This document shows, piece after piece, positions 52,776-61,473 of a DNA stretch of 64,000 bases. Position numbers and translations under genes: made by a program. The stretch comes from Mesorhizobium sp. STM 4661 (GTDB taxonomy: Bacteria; Pseudomonadota; Alphaproteobacteria; Rhizobiales; Rhizobiaceae). The notes beneath the pieces were generated by a model. That model searched no databases. It was not told where the DNA came from and saw nothing but the letters and a program-made list of their open reading frames with translations. The number at the start of each line of letters is the position of its first letter. Position 1 is the stretch's first letter. The stretch spans positions 152,611-216,610 of the forward strand of contig NZ_CAAF010000047.1 in the NCBI RefSeq assembly GCF_000359125.1. The letters run 5' to 3'.

Positions 52776-54425
52776 ATGACATTCTTCAGAAGCAATGGCG
52801 ATCGTGTGCCGGCCGCCATTGAGGCGATGGCAAAAGAGACGCGTGCGGGTAATATGGACCGGCGTGAGTTTCTGGCGCTGGCAAGCGCCTTCGGCGCATC
52901 GACTGGCCTTGCCTACGGCATGATCGGTCTTGCCGTGCCGGAACAGGCTTTGGCCGAGGAGCCGAAGAAGGGCGGAACGCTGCGCGTCTCGATGTCGGTG
53001 AAGGCGCAGAAGGATCCGCGCACCTACGACTGGGTGGAGATGGCGAACATCACCCGTAGCTGGCTGGAGCCGCTTGTCCGCTACACCCACCAATTCACCT
53101 TCGAGCCGGTCCTGCTCGAGAGTTGGGACGTCAATGACGACGCCACCGAATACGTCCTGCATGTCCGCAAGGGCATCACCTGGAACAATGGCGATGCTTT
53201 CAACGCCGACGACGTGGTCTACAATCTGACGCGTTGGTGCGAGAAAGCTGCCGCCGGCAATTCCATGGCCGCACGCGTCGGTGCCCTGATCGACGAGAAA
53301 ACCGGCAAGGCCAGGGATGGCGCGATCACCAAGGTCGACGACGGCACCGTCAAGCTGAAGCTGAACGAGCCTGACATTTCGCTGATCCCCAACTTCACCG
53401 ACTATCCAGCACTGGTCGTCCACCGCAATTTCGATGCCGATGGTGCGGATCCGATCAAAAAGCCGATCGGCACCGGACCCTTCGAACTGGTTTCTTACGA
53501 TGTCGGCCAGAAAGCGGTCGTCAAGCGTCGCGAGAACGGCAAATGGTGGGGCGGCGAAGCGCCGCTCGACAGCGTCGAATTCATCGACTACGGCACCGAC
53601 TTCAACGCCTCTGTGAATGCCTTCGACTCCGGCGAGATCGACCTCAACTTCGAGAGCCCCGCCGACTTCATCGACATCCTCGACAAGATGGGGCTGGAAA
53701 AATCCGAGGTCGCAACAGCAACGACGCTCGTTGCTCGCACCAACATCACACACAAACCCTATGACGACCAACGAGTGCGCAATGCGCTCCAGATGGCGGT
53801 CGACAACAATGCCGTGCTCGAACTTGGTTATGCCGGGCGAGGGACCCCTGGTGAAAACCACCATGTCAGCCCCATCCATCCGGAATACTACGCACTGCCC
53901 AAGAAGACACGCGACGCCGCTGGTGCCAAGAAGCTGATGGCCGAGGCCGGACAGGCCGACTTCGAGCACGAACTGATCACCGTCGAAGATGATTGGCAAA
54001 AGAACACCGGCGACGCGATTGCCGGCCAGCTGCGCGATGCAGGCATCAAGGTAAAGCGCACCGTGCTGCCGGGTTCGACCTTCTGGAACGACTGGACGAA
54101 GTATCCCTATTCCATGACCATCTGGTACATGCGCCCGCTCGGCGTTCAGGTGTTGGCGCTCGGTTATCGCACCGGCGAAGCCTGGAACGAAACGGCGTAT
54201 TCGAATCCCGATTTCGACGCCAAGCTCAAGCAGGCTCTCTCGCTCATCGACGTGGAGAAGCGGCGCGAAGTCATGAAGGACGTCGAGCAGATCCTGCAGG
54301 ATTCGGGCGTCATCATCCAGCCGTTCTGGCAGAAGCTCTACAGCCACATGAACAAGAAGGTGAAGAACTACGCAGTCCACCAGACCTTCGAGATGGATCT
54401 CCAGAATGTCTGGCTGGATGCCTGA
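52776..54425 (+). CDS. ABC transporter substrate-binding protein, family 5 (Dpp/Opp type)
   Basis: A 549-residue periplasmic receptor for peptides or related solutes. A twin-arginine-like export signal ([20 protein letters not shown]) follows an unusual 26-residue leader. Family 5 landmarks are [54 protein letters not shown] read in pieces, [12 protein letters not shown], and [17 protein letters not shown]. The ATG at 52776 has a strong ribosome binding site (GGGAGGAAAAA). No permease or ATPase gene accompanies it, so it is an orphan receptor here. It sits with the MttB gene as one operon, suggesting a quaternary amine ligand. Confidence 0.93.
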   Translation: MTFFRSNGDRVPAAIEAMAKETRAGNMDRREFLALASAFGASTGLAYGMIGLAVPEQALAEEPKKGGTLRVSMSVKAQKDPRTYDWVEMANITRSWLEPLVRYTHQFTFEPVLLESWDVNDDATEYVLHVRKGITWNNGDAFNADDVVYNLTRWCEKAAAGNSMAARVGALIDEKTGKARDGAITKVDDGTVKLKLNEPDISLIPNFTDYPALVVHRNFDADGADPIKKPIGTGPFELVSYDVGQKAVVKRRENGKWWGGEAPLDSVEFIDYGTDFNASVNAFDSGEIDLNFESPADFIDILDKMGLEKSEVATATTLVARTNITHKPYDDQRVRNALQMAVDNNAVLELGYAGRGTPGENHHVSPIHPEYYALPKKTRDAAGAKKLMAEAGQADFEHELITVEDDWQKNTGDAIAGQLRDAGIKVKRTVLPGSTFWNDWTKYPYSMTIWYMRPLGVQVLALGYRTGEAWNETAYSNPDFDAKLKQALSLIDVEKRREVMKDVEQILQDSGVIIQPFWQKLYSHMNKKVKNYAVHQTFEMDLQNVWLDA

Positions 54426-54545
54426 CCGGGTAAGAACCTCTGCCGGTAGACGAGGCGCTGAGGGATTTCATGGACCGCAAAAAAGCCGAGATGCAGGATT
54501 CGTGGTATTGAACGGTTTCCACCACGAAAGCCTGGAGATTGTTGG

Positions 54546-55025
54546 ATGAGACTGACTGTGCTTGCCGCCGCCCTCTCGATCGCAGTACCCGCGACCGCCT
54601 TGGCCGGGCCGGCAGCCAACGCGGTGAAGTTTTTCTATGTGCCCGAGGTCAAGTTCGAGGCCGACGCGAAGTACCGCGACCGTTTCACCGAGCCGGTGAC
54701 CAAGCTGTTCGACCTCAACGACCAGGCGCAGAAGAACAAGCCGGACGAGGTGCCTTGCATCGACTTCGCTCCCGGTCTCGATGCGCAGGACTATGACGAG
54801 AAGACGGTCGCCAAGACGCTCAAGCTGTCGGAAGCGGTGGATGGCGACAGCGCCAACGTCACAGTGACCTTCAACCTCTTCCCGGAAGGCGATGATTCAA
54901 AACGCGAAATGGTCTGGTCGCTGAAGAAGATCGATGGCAAATGGAAGGTCACCGACATCGCTTCCAAATCCAGCGGCTGGACGCTCAGCGCGCTGGAATG
55001 CATGCCCGGTTCGACGGCGGAGTAA
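54546..55025 (+). CDS. Small exported protein (DUF3828-like), first of a tandem pair
   Basis: A 159-residue periplasmic protein with the signal peptide MRLTVLAAALSIAVPATALA. The mature part has VKFFYVPEVKFEADAKYRDRF, VPCIDFAPGLDAQDYD, then TVTFNLFPEGD and WSLKKIDGKWKVTDIAS. It has two Cys residues that could pair (one in VPCID, one in ALECMPG). The fold resembles DUF3828 proteins of unknown role. The next gene encodes a clear paralogue. Confidence 0.75.
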   Translation: MRLTVLAAALSIAVPATALAGPAANAVKFFYVPEVKFEADAKYRDRFTEPVTKLFDLNDQAQKNKPDEVPCIDFAPGLDAQDYDEKTVAKTLKLSEAVDGDSANVTVTFNLFPEGDDSKREMVWSLKKIDGKWKVTDIASKSSGWTLSALECMPGSTAE

Positions 55026-55029
55026 TGCA

Positions 55030-55611
55030 GTGCTTCGTCGCCTTGTCCTGGCATTCTCGTTGGTCTCGATGCTGGCTGCCGGGCTGAACGGCGGCGCCTT
55101 GGCGCAAGGTCTGTTCGGCGCGCCGCCGCCGAACGCGCCTTCCGGCGATGCCGGCAATGCGCCGGCCGACACATCGCCGCCACCGGCGACATCGGCGCCG
55201 GCACCGGAACCAGCGGCGCCCGTGCTGCCTGGGTCGCCGACGGCCGTGGTAAAACCGTTCTACGAGCATCTCGGGCTGGAGCTCGACCCGGCCGAGCGCA
55301 AGAATTTCATCGACCCGGCCAAGACCGTTCTCGACAAGAGCGATGCGCTGCGAAAATCTGGGCAGGGCGAATGCCTCGATCCAAACATGGCGCTCGACAA
55401 TGCCGACTATGACAAGCTCGCGATCGACAAGAGCCTGAAGACCACCGAAGCGGTCAATGGCGACGAGGCCAAGGTGGTCGTCGCCTTCGTCGTCGAAGGC
55501 AATCCGCACCGGCTGGAATGGAAACTTAGGAAAGTCGGCGGCGGCTGGAACGTCACCGACCTTCTGTCGGTGACCGGCGAATGGGCGCTCAGCCAGTATC
55601 AGTGCGAATAG
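55030..55611 (+). CDS. Small exported protein (DUF3828-like), second of a tandem pair
   Basis: A 193-residue periplasmic protein. It begins with the signal VLRRLVLAFSLVSMLAAGLN and has a Pro/Ala-rich spacer to about residue 75. The C-terminal domain repeats the pattern of the neighbour: VKPFYEHLGLELDPAERKNF, GECLDPNMALDNADYDKLAI, VVVAFVVEGNPHRLEWKLRK, GGGWNVTDLLS. Two Cys remain in equivalent places. The start is GTG at 55030 because the signal peptide needs it and no ATG is in frame. The two genes are separated by four bases. Confidence 0.75.
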   Translation: MLRRLVLAFSLVSMLAAGLNGGALAQGLFGAPPPNAPSGDAGNAPADTSPPPATSAPAPEPAAPVLPGSPTAVVKPFYEHLGLELDPAERKNFIDPAKTVLDKSDALRKSGQGECLDPNMALDNADYDKLAIDKSLKTTEAVNGDEAKVVVAFVVEGNPHRLEWKLRKVGGGWNVTDLLSVTGEWALSQYQCE

Positions 55612-55618
55612 GGAACCG

Positions 55619-56806
55619 ATGAAGATCACCAATATCCGCGTCACCCACGTCAATGTTCCGCTCGACGCGCCGTTCTGGTGGACCGCCGGTCTCTATGGCG
55701 GCGCCTCGAAGTCGATCATCGAGGTCGAGACCGACGAAGGCGTCATCGGGTTGGGCGAGGCGCCGTGGTGGCACTTTGGCGAGGTGATCAAGGCCGAGAT
55801 CGCGCCGGCGCTGATCGGCGCGGATCCGCTCGATATCGCCGACTGCGAGGCGCGCTGCGTGCCGCCCTGGCAGATCACCGCCAACACCGGCGAGAACGCT
55901 GCTTCCGTCGCCTTCGGCGCGGTTGAGCTGGCGCTGTGGGACATCAGGGGCAAGGTGTTCGGCATGCCGCTCTACAAGGTCCTTGGCGGCGCGGTGCGCA
56001 AGGACATTCCGTTTTCGGAATATTTCTCCTTTCGCGCCGCCGCGCAGGGCGGGGCGGGTGGCGAGATGACGCCCGAAGCGATCATCGACTATTGCCTCAG
56101 GATGCGCGAGGAGCATGGCTCGACGATCTTCGAGGGCAAGCTGATCATGGGCGACCCCGAGCTCGAGATCAGGACCGTGCGCATGCTGCGCGAAGCGCTC
56201 GGCGACAAGGCACAGATCAAGCTCGATTCCAACATGCAGTGGTCGCTGACCACGGCGCGCTGGGTGCTGCGCGAGATCGAGCCGTTCAACATCCGCAACT
56301 ATGAGGACCCAGTCGCCACCTTCGAGGAGATGGCCGCACTTCGCCAGCACTCGCGCATTCCGTTCTCGACCCATGTGCCGGATCTCCGGCGCGCCGTGGC
56401 GCTTGGCGCGCCGGACTATTTCGTCTGCAATTTCGCTGCCCTTGGCGGCCTGTCGAAAACCCTGAAGTTCATCGCCGCCTGCGAGGCGATGGGCAAGGGT
56501 TTCTGGTGCTACTCCAACGATCTCGGCATCATGACGGCGGCCTATCTGCATGTCGTGGCCGCCACCCCATGGATCACCGAGGCATCGCAATCGCTGTTTG
56601 CCTGGCAGATCGGCGACGTCGTCAAGGACGGTCCGTTTCGGCAGAAAGACAACACGGTGCGCGTGCCGGAAGGCAGTGGTCTCGGCGTCGAACTCGACCC
56701 GGCGGCAATGAAACGCTGGTCAGCGCACTTCGCCGAACACGGGCCGATGCACCATTTCAGCGATCCGAACAATCCCGGCCGCTACCGCCGGCTGCCCCTG
56801 AACTGA
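55619..56806 (+). CDS. Enolase-superfamily enzyme (mandelate racemase/muconate lactonizing type)
   Basis: A 395-residue metal-dependent enzyme abstracting a proton alpha to a carboxylate. The N-terminal cap (KITNIRVTHVNVPLDAPFWW) is followed by the barrel. The metal ligands are seen in KLDSNMQWSL (Asp), NYEDPVATFEEM (Glu) and PFSTHVPDLRR, with GFWCYSNDLGIMTAAYLH near the end. The reaction cannot be told: members are racemases, epimerases, dehydratases or cycloisomerases. It sits in a likely amine or betaine-related operon, seven bases after the second small exported gene. Confidence 0.85.
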   Translation: MKITNIRVTHVNVPLDAPFWWTAGLYGGASKSIIEVETDEGVIGLGEAPWWHFGEVIKAEIAPALIGADPLDIADCEARCVPPWQITANTGENAASVAFGAVELALWDIRGKVFGMPLYKVLGGAVRKDIPFSEYFSFRAAAQGGAGGEMTPEAIIDYCLRMREEHGSTIFEGKLIMGDPELEIRTVRMLREALGDKAQIKLDSNMQWSLTTARWVLREIEPFNIRNYEDPVATFEEMAALRQHSRIPFSTHVPDLRRAVALGAPDYFVCNFAALGGLSKTLKFIAACEAMGKGFWCYSNDLGIMTAAYLHVVAATPWITEASQSLFAWQIGDVVKDGPFRQKDNTVRVPEGSGLGVELDPAAMKRWSAHFAEHGPMHHFSDPNNPGRYRRLPLN

Positions 56807-56834
56807 CGCCATGGGCTTGCGCGACCGACCCGGC

Positions 56835-57296
56835 TCAACCCCGTCCGCGATAGGGCGCCACGCCGGTGTCGGGCAGCCAGGCGCCTTCAGGCGGCGCCCC
56901 GGTCTGCCAGAACACGTCGATGGGGATGCCGCCGCGTGGATACCAGTAGCCGCCGATGCGCAACCACAGGGGCTTGGTCGCGGCCACAATGCAGCGGCCG
57001 ATCATGACGGTGCACTCTTCATGGAAGGCGCCATGATTGCGGAACGAGGTCATAAACAGCTTGAGCGACTTCGATTCCACCAGCAGCGCATCGGGTGCGT
57101 AGTCGATGACGATATGGGCAAAATCCGGCTGGCCGGTGACCGGACAGAGCGAGGTGAATTCCGGGCAGGTGAAGCGCACGATGGCCGGCGGGCCGTCGCC
57201 GCGCGCAAACGGCACGGTTTCCAGAACCGCCTGTTCGGGGCTCCGTGGCGTCTCGACGTGGGCGCCGAGTTGGGTGAGGGTTTTGGTATCGATCAT
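56835..57296 (-). CDS. queF: 7-cyano-7-deazaguanine (preQ0) reductase
   Basis: Reduces preQ0 to preQ1 with NADPH in queuosine synthesis. The 153-residue unimodular enzyme has the catalytic Cys in [16 protein letters not shown] near 40-55, and the QueF signature [22 protein letters not shown] near 75-96 (in parts). The length matches the short type of QueF. The ATG at 57296 ([11 protein letters not shown]) is chosen; a longer reading runs through a family-A repeat. It is convergent with the enolase-superfamily gene. Confidence 0.95.
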   Translation of the reverse strand: MIDTKTLTQLGAHVETPRSPEQAVLETVPFARGDGPPAIVRFTCPEFTSLCPVTGQPDFAHIVIDYAPDALLVESKSLKLFMTSFRNHGAFHEECTVMIGRCIVAATKPLWLRIGGYWYPRGGIPIDVFWQTGAPPEGAWLPDTGVAPYRGRG

Positions 57297-57327
57297 GAGC
57301 GGGTTCCTAGGATTTTGCCGCTCATTA

Positions 57328-57373
57328 GCATCGGACCGAAAAGTGCGCAGCGGTTTTCGGATAAATACGATGC
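57328..57373. repeat. Short palindromic repeat, family A
   Basis: GCATCG and CGATGC are the outer arms; CCGAAAA and TTTTCGG are the inner arms around GTGCGCAGCGG. It lies upstream of both queF and the flavoprotein gene. Confidence 0.8.
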
Positions 57374-57433
57374 TTAAATAGAAGCTGGGGCAGTGCACGC
57401 TGCTCCAGCACAATTTGAAACAGCAGGAAGACG

Positions 57434-59479
57434 ATGGCCAGTAACGATCCGCTCCTCCAGCCCTACCAGCTCAAGCACCTGACGCTGAAGAACCGGGTCA
57501 TGTCGACCAGCCATGAGCCGGCCTATTCCGAGGACGGCATGCCGAAGGAGCGTTACCGGCTCTACCATGCCGAGAAGGCCAAGGGCGGCATGGCGCTGAC
57601 CATGACCGCCGGTTCGGCCATCGTCTCACGCGACAGCCCGGCCGCCTTCGGCAATCTGCATGTCTATGACGATCGGATCGTGCCGTGGCTTGGCGAACTG
57701 GCCGACGCCTGCCACGAGCATGACTGCAAGGTGATGATCCAGATCACCCATCTCGGCCGCCGCACCGGCTGGAACAAGGCCGACTGGCTGCCGGTGCTGT
57801 CTGCTTCACCCGTTCGCGAGCCGGCGCACCGCGCTTTTCCCAAGACCATCGAGGACTGGGATATCGAGCGCATCGTTGCCGATTATGCGGCCGCCGCCCA
57901 GCGTTGCCAGGTCGCCGGTCTCGACGGCATCGAGTTTGAGTCCTACGGCCATCTGATGGACGGCTTCTGGTCACCGGCCACCAACCAGCGCGACGATGAA
58001 TTCGGCGGTTCGCTCGATAACCGCTTGCGCTTCACCAACATGGTGCTCGATGCGGTGCGCGCGGCGGTCGGCGAGAAATTCGTCGTCGGCATCCGCATGG
58101 TCGCCGACGAGGATTTCGAAAAGGGCCTGTCCAAGGAGGAGGGCGTCGAGATCGCGAGACGCCTGGCCGGTTCCGGCAAGGTCGATTTCCTCAACATCAT
58201 CCGCGGCTCGATCGAGACCGACGCGGCGCTGACCAAGGTCATTCCGGTGACCGGCATGCGCTCCTCGCCGCATCTCGACTTTGCCGGCGAGGTGAGGGCG
58301 GCGACAAAATTCCCGACCTTCCATGCGGCGCGCATTTCCGATGTCGCCACGGCGCGCCACGCCATTGCCACCGGCAAGCTCGACATGGTCGGCATGACCC
58401 GCGCCCATATCGCCGACCCGCATATCGTGAGAAAAGTGATGGAAGGCCGCGAGCACGAGATCCGCCCTTGCGTCGGCGCCACCTATTGCCTCGACCGCAT
58501 CTATGAAGGAGGCGAGGCACTGTGCATCCACAATGCGGCGACCGGCCGCGAGGCCGAGATCCCGCATATCATCGTCAAAACCGCAGGCCCGAAGCGCAAG
58601 GTGGTGATCGTCGGCGCCGGCGCCGGCGGGCTTGAGGCGGCGCGCGTCGCGGCCGAGCGCGGGCACGAGGTGACGGTGCTGGAGGCGTCGGGCCAGGCCG
58701 GCGGCCAAATTCGGCTGGCAACGCAGAATCCGCGCCGCAAGGAATTGATCGGCATCATCGACTGGCGCTTGGCCGAGCTCGACCGGCTTGGCGTCGAGAT
58801 CCGCTACGACACCTGGGCCGAGAAGGACGACGTTCTGGCGCTGTCGCCCGACGTGGTGGTGGTCGCTACCGGCGGCCTGCCGCAGAACCCGCCGCTGGCG
58901 GCCGGCGACAATCTCGTCACTTCGAGCTGGGACATCATGGCCGGCAGCGCCAAGCCGGCCGAGAACGTGCTGCTCTATGACGACAATGGCGGCCACCAGG
59001 GCATGGGTGCTGCAGAGCTGATCGCGACCGCCGGTTCGAAGCTGGAGCTGGTTTCACCGGAGCGCTTCTTTGCGCCTGAAATGGGCGGCATGAACCATGT
59101 ACCCTATATGCGCGCCTTCCAGGAAAAGGGCGTCACCATCACCATCAACACGCGGCTGCGCTCGGTGCGGCGCGAAGGCAACCAACTGATCGCCGAGTTG
59201 GCTTCCGACTTCGCCGATGGCTGGCGTGGCGAGCGGCGGGTCGATCAGGTGGTGGTCGAGCACGGCACGGCGCCGCTTGATGACCTGTATCTGGCGCTGA
59301 AGCCACTGTCGAAGAATGGTGGCGCGGTCGACTACGAACGGTTGGTCGGTGGCGGCGACATCTTTCCACAGCGCAATGCGCAAGGGCCTTTCGTGCTGTT
59401 CCGCATCGGCGACGCGGTCGCCTCGCGCAACATCCACGCCGCCATCTATGACGGCATCCGCTTCGGCTTGCGGATCTGA
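57434..59479 (+). CDS. Trimethylamine-dehydrogenase/2,4-dienoyl-CoA-reductase-family flavoprotein
   Basis: A 681-residue redox enzyme. The N-terminal half is an FMN TIM barrel ([51 protein letters not shown] in pieces). A FAD-type domain follows ([20 protein letters not shown]). Between them lies the 4Fe-4S region: [19 protein letters not shown], which has three rather than the usual four Cys (the second is Ala). Relatives include N-methylproline and dimethylglycine demethylases and trimethylamine dehydrogenase. The neighbourhood (MttB family, orphan binding protein) supports an N-demethylation role, which is inference. Confidence 0.88.
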   Translation: MASNDPLLQPYQLKHLTLKNRVMSTSHEPAYSEDGMPKERYRLYHAEKAKGGMALTMTAGSAIVSRDSPAAFGNLHVYDDRIVPWLGELADACHEHDCKVMIQITHLGRRTGWNKADWLPVLSASPVREPAHRAFPKTIEDWDIERIVADYAAAAQRCQVAGLDGIEFESYGHLMDGFWSPATNQRDDEFGGSLDNRLRFTNMVLDAVRAAVGEKFVVGIRMVADEDFEKGLSKEEGVEIARRLAGSGKVDFLNIIRGSIETDAALTKVIPVTGMRSSPHLDFAGEVRAATKFPTFHAARISDVATARHAIATGKLDMVGMTRAHIADPHIVRKVMEGREHEIRPCVGATYCLDRIYEGGEALCIHNAATGREAEIPHIIVKTAGPKRKVVIVGAGAGGLEAARVAAERGHEVTVLEASGQAGGQIRLATQNPRRKELIGIIDWRLAELDRLGVEIRYDTWAEKDDVLALSPDVVVVATGGLPQNPPLAAGDNLVTSSWDIMAGSAKPAENVLLYDDNGGHQGMGAAELIATAGSKLELVSPERFFAPEMGGMNHVPYMRAFQEKGVTITINTRLRSVRREGNQLIAELASDFADGWRGERRVDQVVVEHGTAPLDDLYLALKPLSKNGGAVDYERLVGGGDIFPQRNAQGPFVLFRIGDAVASRNIHAAIYDGIRFGLRI

Positions 59480-59622
59480 CGAGCGGCCGGGATGATTGGT
59501 GGCGCGCAGCCGAAACCTTCGTAGGAGAGCCACCTGCCATTTAAGTCCGGTGCGCGCCGCGCACGCCGCCGGCCTACGGCCAGCATCGTGCGATCCTGTA
59601 AACGGTGATTGCGGAAGGCCGC

Positions 59623-60030
59623 TCAAAACATCCTGGCGGTAGCCATGCAGAGCACGGTAATGACCAGCAGCCCGCCGGCTATGCGCTCGCCTCTTGTCAT
59701 CTTCGCGCGCAACTGGCTTTCCGTCGCCTGGTTAGCGCCAGCCAGCTGCCTGCTGGCGGAGCCCACCAGTGCGCCCTGCACGCCGGCGGCAATCAGGGCC
59801 GTCACGATGCCCAGCGCCAGCACTTTCTCCATCGAGCCGAAAACGCCTTGATGGAAAAAATACCAGAGCAGTATGCCGGTGAGGAAAACCAGGCCGGCCG
59901 CGCCCATTTGGGGCCGGAAGAACCGCTCCGCTCTTATCTCCGGATCGCGGCCAACCGCGATGGTGGTGCCGGCCCAGAACACGCCCGCCATGACGTGAAG
60001 GCCGAGGACGACGATGTAGACATATTGCAT
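59623..60030 (-). CDS. Small four-helix membrane protein
   Basis: A 135-residue inner-membrane protein with four hydrophobic segments: MQYVYIVVLGLHVMAGVFWAG, GLVFLTGILLWYFFH, VLALGIVTALIAAGVQ and RIAGGLLVITVLCMATA. His12 near the first segment and Arg28 could bind a cofactor, but no family was named with confidence. It is divergent from a MarR regulator gene 110 bp away, which probably controls it. Confidence 0.75.
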   Translation of the reverse strand: MQYVYIVVLGLHVMAGVFWAGTTIAVGRDPEIRAERFFRPQMGAAGLVFLTGILLWYFFHQGVFGSMEKVLALGIVTALIAAGVQGALVGSASRQLAGANQATESQLRAKMTRGERIAGGLLVITVLCMATARMF

Positions 60031-60065
60031 GATCGCTTTTCCTCCTGTGCCCGCCGTCGATAAAG

Positions 60066-60091
60066 TTAGATATCAAATGATTAGATGTCAA
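60066..60091. promoter_or_regulatory. Two direct copies of TTAGAT(A/G)TCAA, probable MarR operator
   Basis: TTAGATATCAA (60066-60076) and TTAGATGTCAA (60081-60091) are nearly identical 11-mers 15 bp apart, each partly palindromic around GATATC. They lie in the divergent region between the membrane protein gene and the MarR gene, in an A/T-rich stretch. Two winged-helix dimers could bind the same face. Confidence 0.55.
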
Positions 60092-60140
60092 TGTATGGAG
60101 TCAAGTTCCACCGATCCGATTGTTGCTTTAGTGTCGAATC

Positions 60141-60659
60141 ATGACGCCCTTTGACCGCCCGCCAGTCGGCATGAATCTCGCCCGCAGCGCCAAGCTGGTC
60201 GCGCAGGCTTTCGACGCTGCTCTGGTCGAGGCCGGCGGCACGTTGCCCGTTTGGCTGACCCTGCTCTCGGTCAAGTCGCGTGAACTCGCCAACCAGCGCG
60301 AACTCGCTGGCATGATCGGCATCCAGGGCGCGACGCTCACCCATCATCTCAACGCGATGGAGTCGCAAGGGTTGCTGACGCGGCGCCGTAATCCGGAGAA
60401 CCGCCGGGTGCATCAGGTCGCGCTGACCGATGCGGGAGAAGCGATGTTCGAGAAATTGCGCACCGCTGCACTCGCCTTCGACAAGCGGTTGCGGGCCGGA
60501 TTGCCGGACGAAAGGCTGGCCGAGTTCGCCGAAGTGCTAGCCGTGCTGCGGGCGAATGTTGATGCGCCCAGCTTCGGGCGATTGCTGACGGCTTTTCCCG
60601 GTGACAAGAACGATGTCCCACCACGTTCCCGCAAACCGGCTCGAAACGTCAAATCATAA
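60141..60659 (+). CDS. MarR-family regulator
   Basis: A 172-residue winged-helix transcription factor. Helix-turn-helix: ELANQRELAGMIGIQGATLTHHLNAMESQGLLTRRR, then the wing NPENRRVHQVALTDAG (about 50-100). It probably represses the divergent membrane protein gene and itself through the repeated sites at 60066-60091. The inducer is unknown. Confidence 0.92.
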   Translation: MTPFDRPPVGMNLARSAKLVAQAFDAALVEAGGTLPVWLTLLSVKSRELANQRELAGMIGIQGATLTHHLNAMESQGLLTRRRNPENRRVHQVALTDAGEAMFEKLRTAALAFDKRLRAGLPDERLAEFAEVLAVLRANVDAPSFGRLLTAFPGDKNDVPPRSRKPARNVKS

Positions 60660-60664
60660 ACAGC

Positions 60665-61408
60665 TCAGCCGTCATAGCCGGCGATCGCGCCGAAAGTGTA
60701 GCGGCGCAGCTTCAGGGCGGTGATCAGCGCCGTCAGGTTCGCCTTGCCGTTGAAGACGTCCTGGAACATCTCGTCATGCATCAGCAGGATCAGCTTGCCG
60801 GGCTTGACGAAATGGCCGTAGCCGAACAGGTGGTCGATCTCGCTGACCAGATGATCGACGCTCTGCACCGGCTTGCCGCTGTTTTCGTGAACCCATTCAT
60901 GATCCCAGCCGTAGAGATAGAAGCCGGACGCGGCGACGAACTCGTAGTCGGGATCCTCGCGGCCCTCCTCGGCCAGTCCGAGCGAGTTGTCGTCCTTTGA
61001 CATCGAGGGCAGTCGGAATACATCGCGCCCCGGCAGCCGCGCATGCACCTCCGGTTTCAGCCCCAGCACCGCGTTTGCCCGCAGCATGTCGGCGACGACG
61101 CCTTCGGTGTCCGAATAGAAATGCTGGTAGTGGTTGTAGGCGTGGCTGTAGCTGTGGTTGCCGATCGTCACCAGCGGCATGTTCCTGGCGCGCTGCACCA
61201 GCGCCCTGTTGGACGCGCTTGCCTGCGCATGCATGCCGACCATGAACATGGTGGCCGGAACCTGCTCGGCCTCGAGCACATCGAGGATGTTGCTGGTGCC
61301 GGTCAACGGGCCGTCGTCAAAGGTGAGATAGATGGTGCGATCCGCGGCGGCCGCGGGAAAAGCCAGAAACAACACGACCAGCACGGCAAGGCGAAACGGC
61401 GTCAGCAT
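60665..61408 (-). CDS. Exported polysaccharide deacetylase (NodB-homology)
   Basis: A 247-residue periplasmic or envelope deacetylase. The signal peptide is MLTPFRLAVLVVLFLAFPAAAA. NodB motifs follow: TFDDGPLTGTSN (catalytic Asp-Asp), GNHSYSHAYNHYQHF (metal His pair), RLPGRDVFRLPS, and LILLMHDEMFQD near the end. It removes acetyl groups from N-acetylglucosamine-type sugars; the substrate is not known. The ATG at 61408 gives a standard signal peptide; another ATG at 61444 adds 12 residues. Confidence 0.9.
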   Translation of the reverse strand: MLTPFRLAVLVVLFLAFPAAAADRTIYLTFDDGPLTGTSNILDVLEAEQVPATMFMVGMHAQASASNRALVQRARNMPLVTIGNHSYSHAYNHYQHFYSDTEGVVADMLRANAVLGLKPEVHARLPGRDVFRLPSMSKDDNSLGLAEEGREDPDYEFVAASGFYLYGWDHEWVHENSGKPVQSVDHLVSEIDHLFGYGHFVKPGKLILLMHDEMFQDVFNGKANLTALITALKLRRYTFGAIAGYDG

Positions 61409-61473
61409 CCGGAATATCCATGTCCGATCGCGACAGGCCGCCATTTCCGGGCAGGCTTGTCAAGGTTGGCGCC

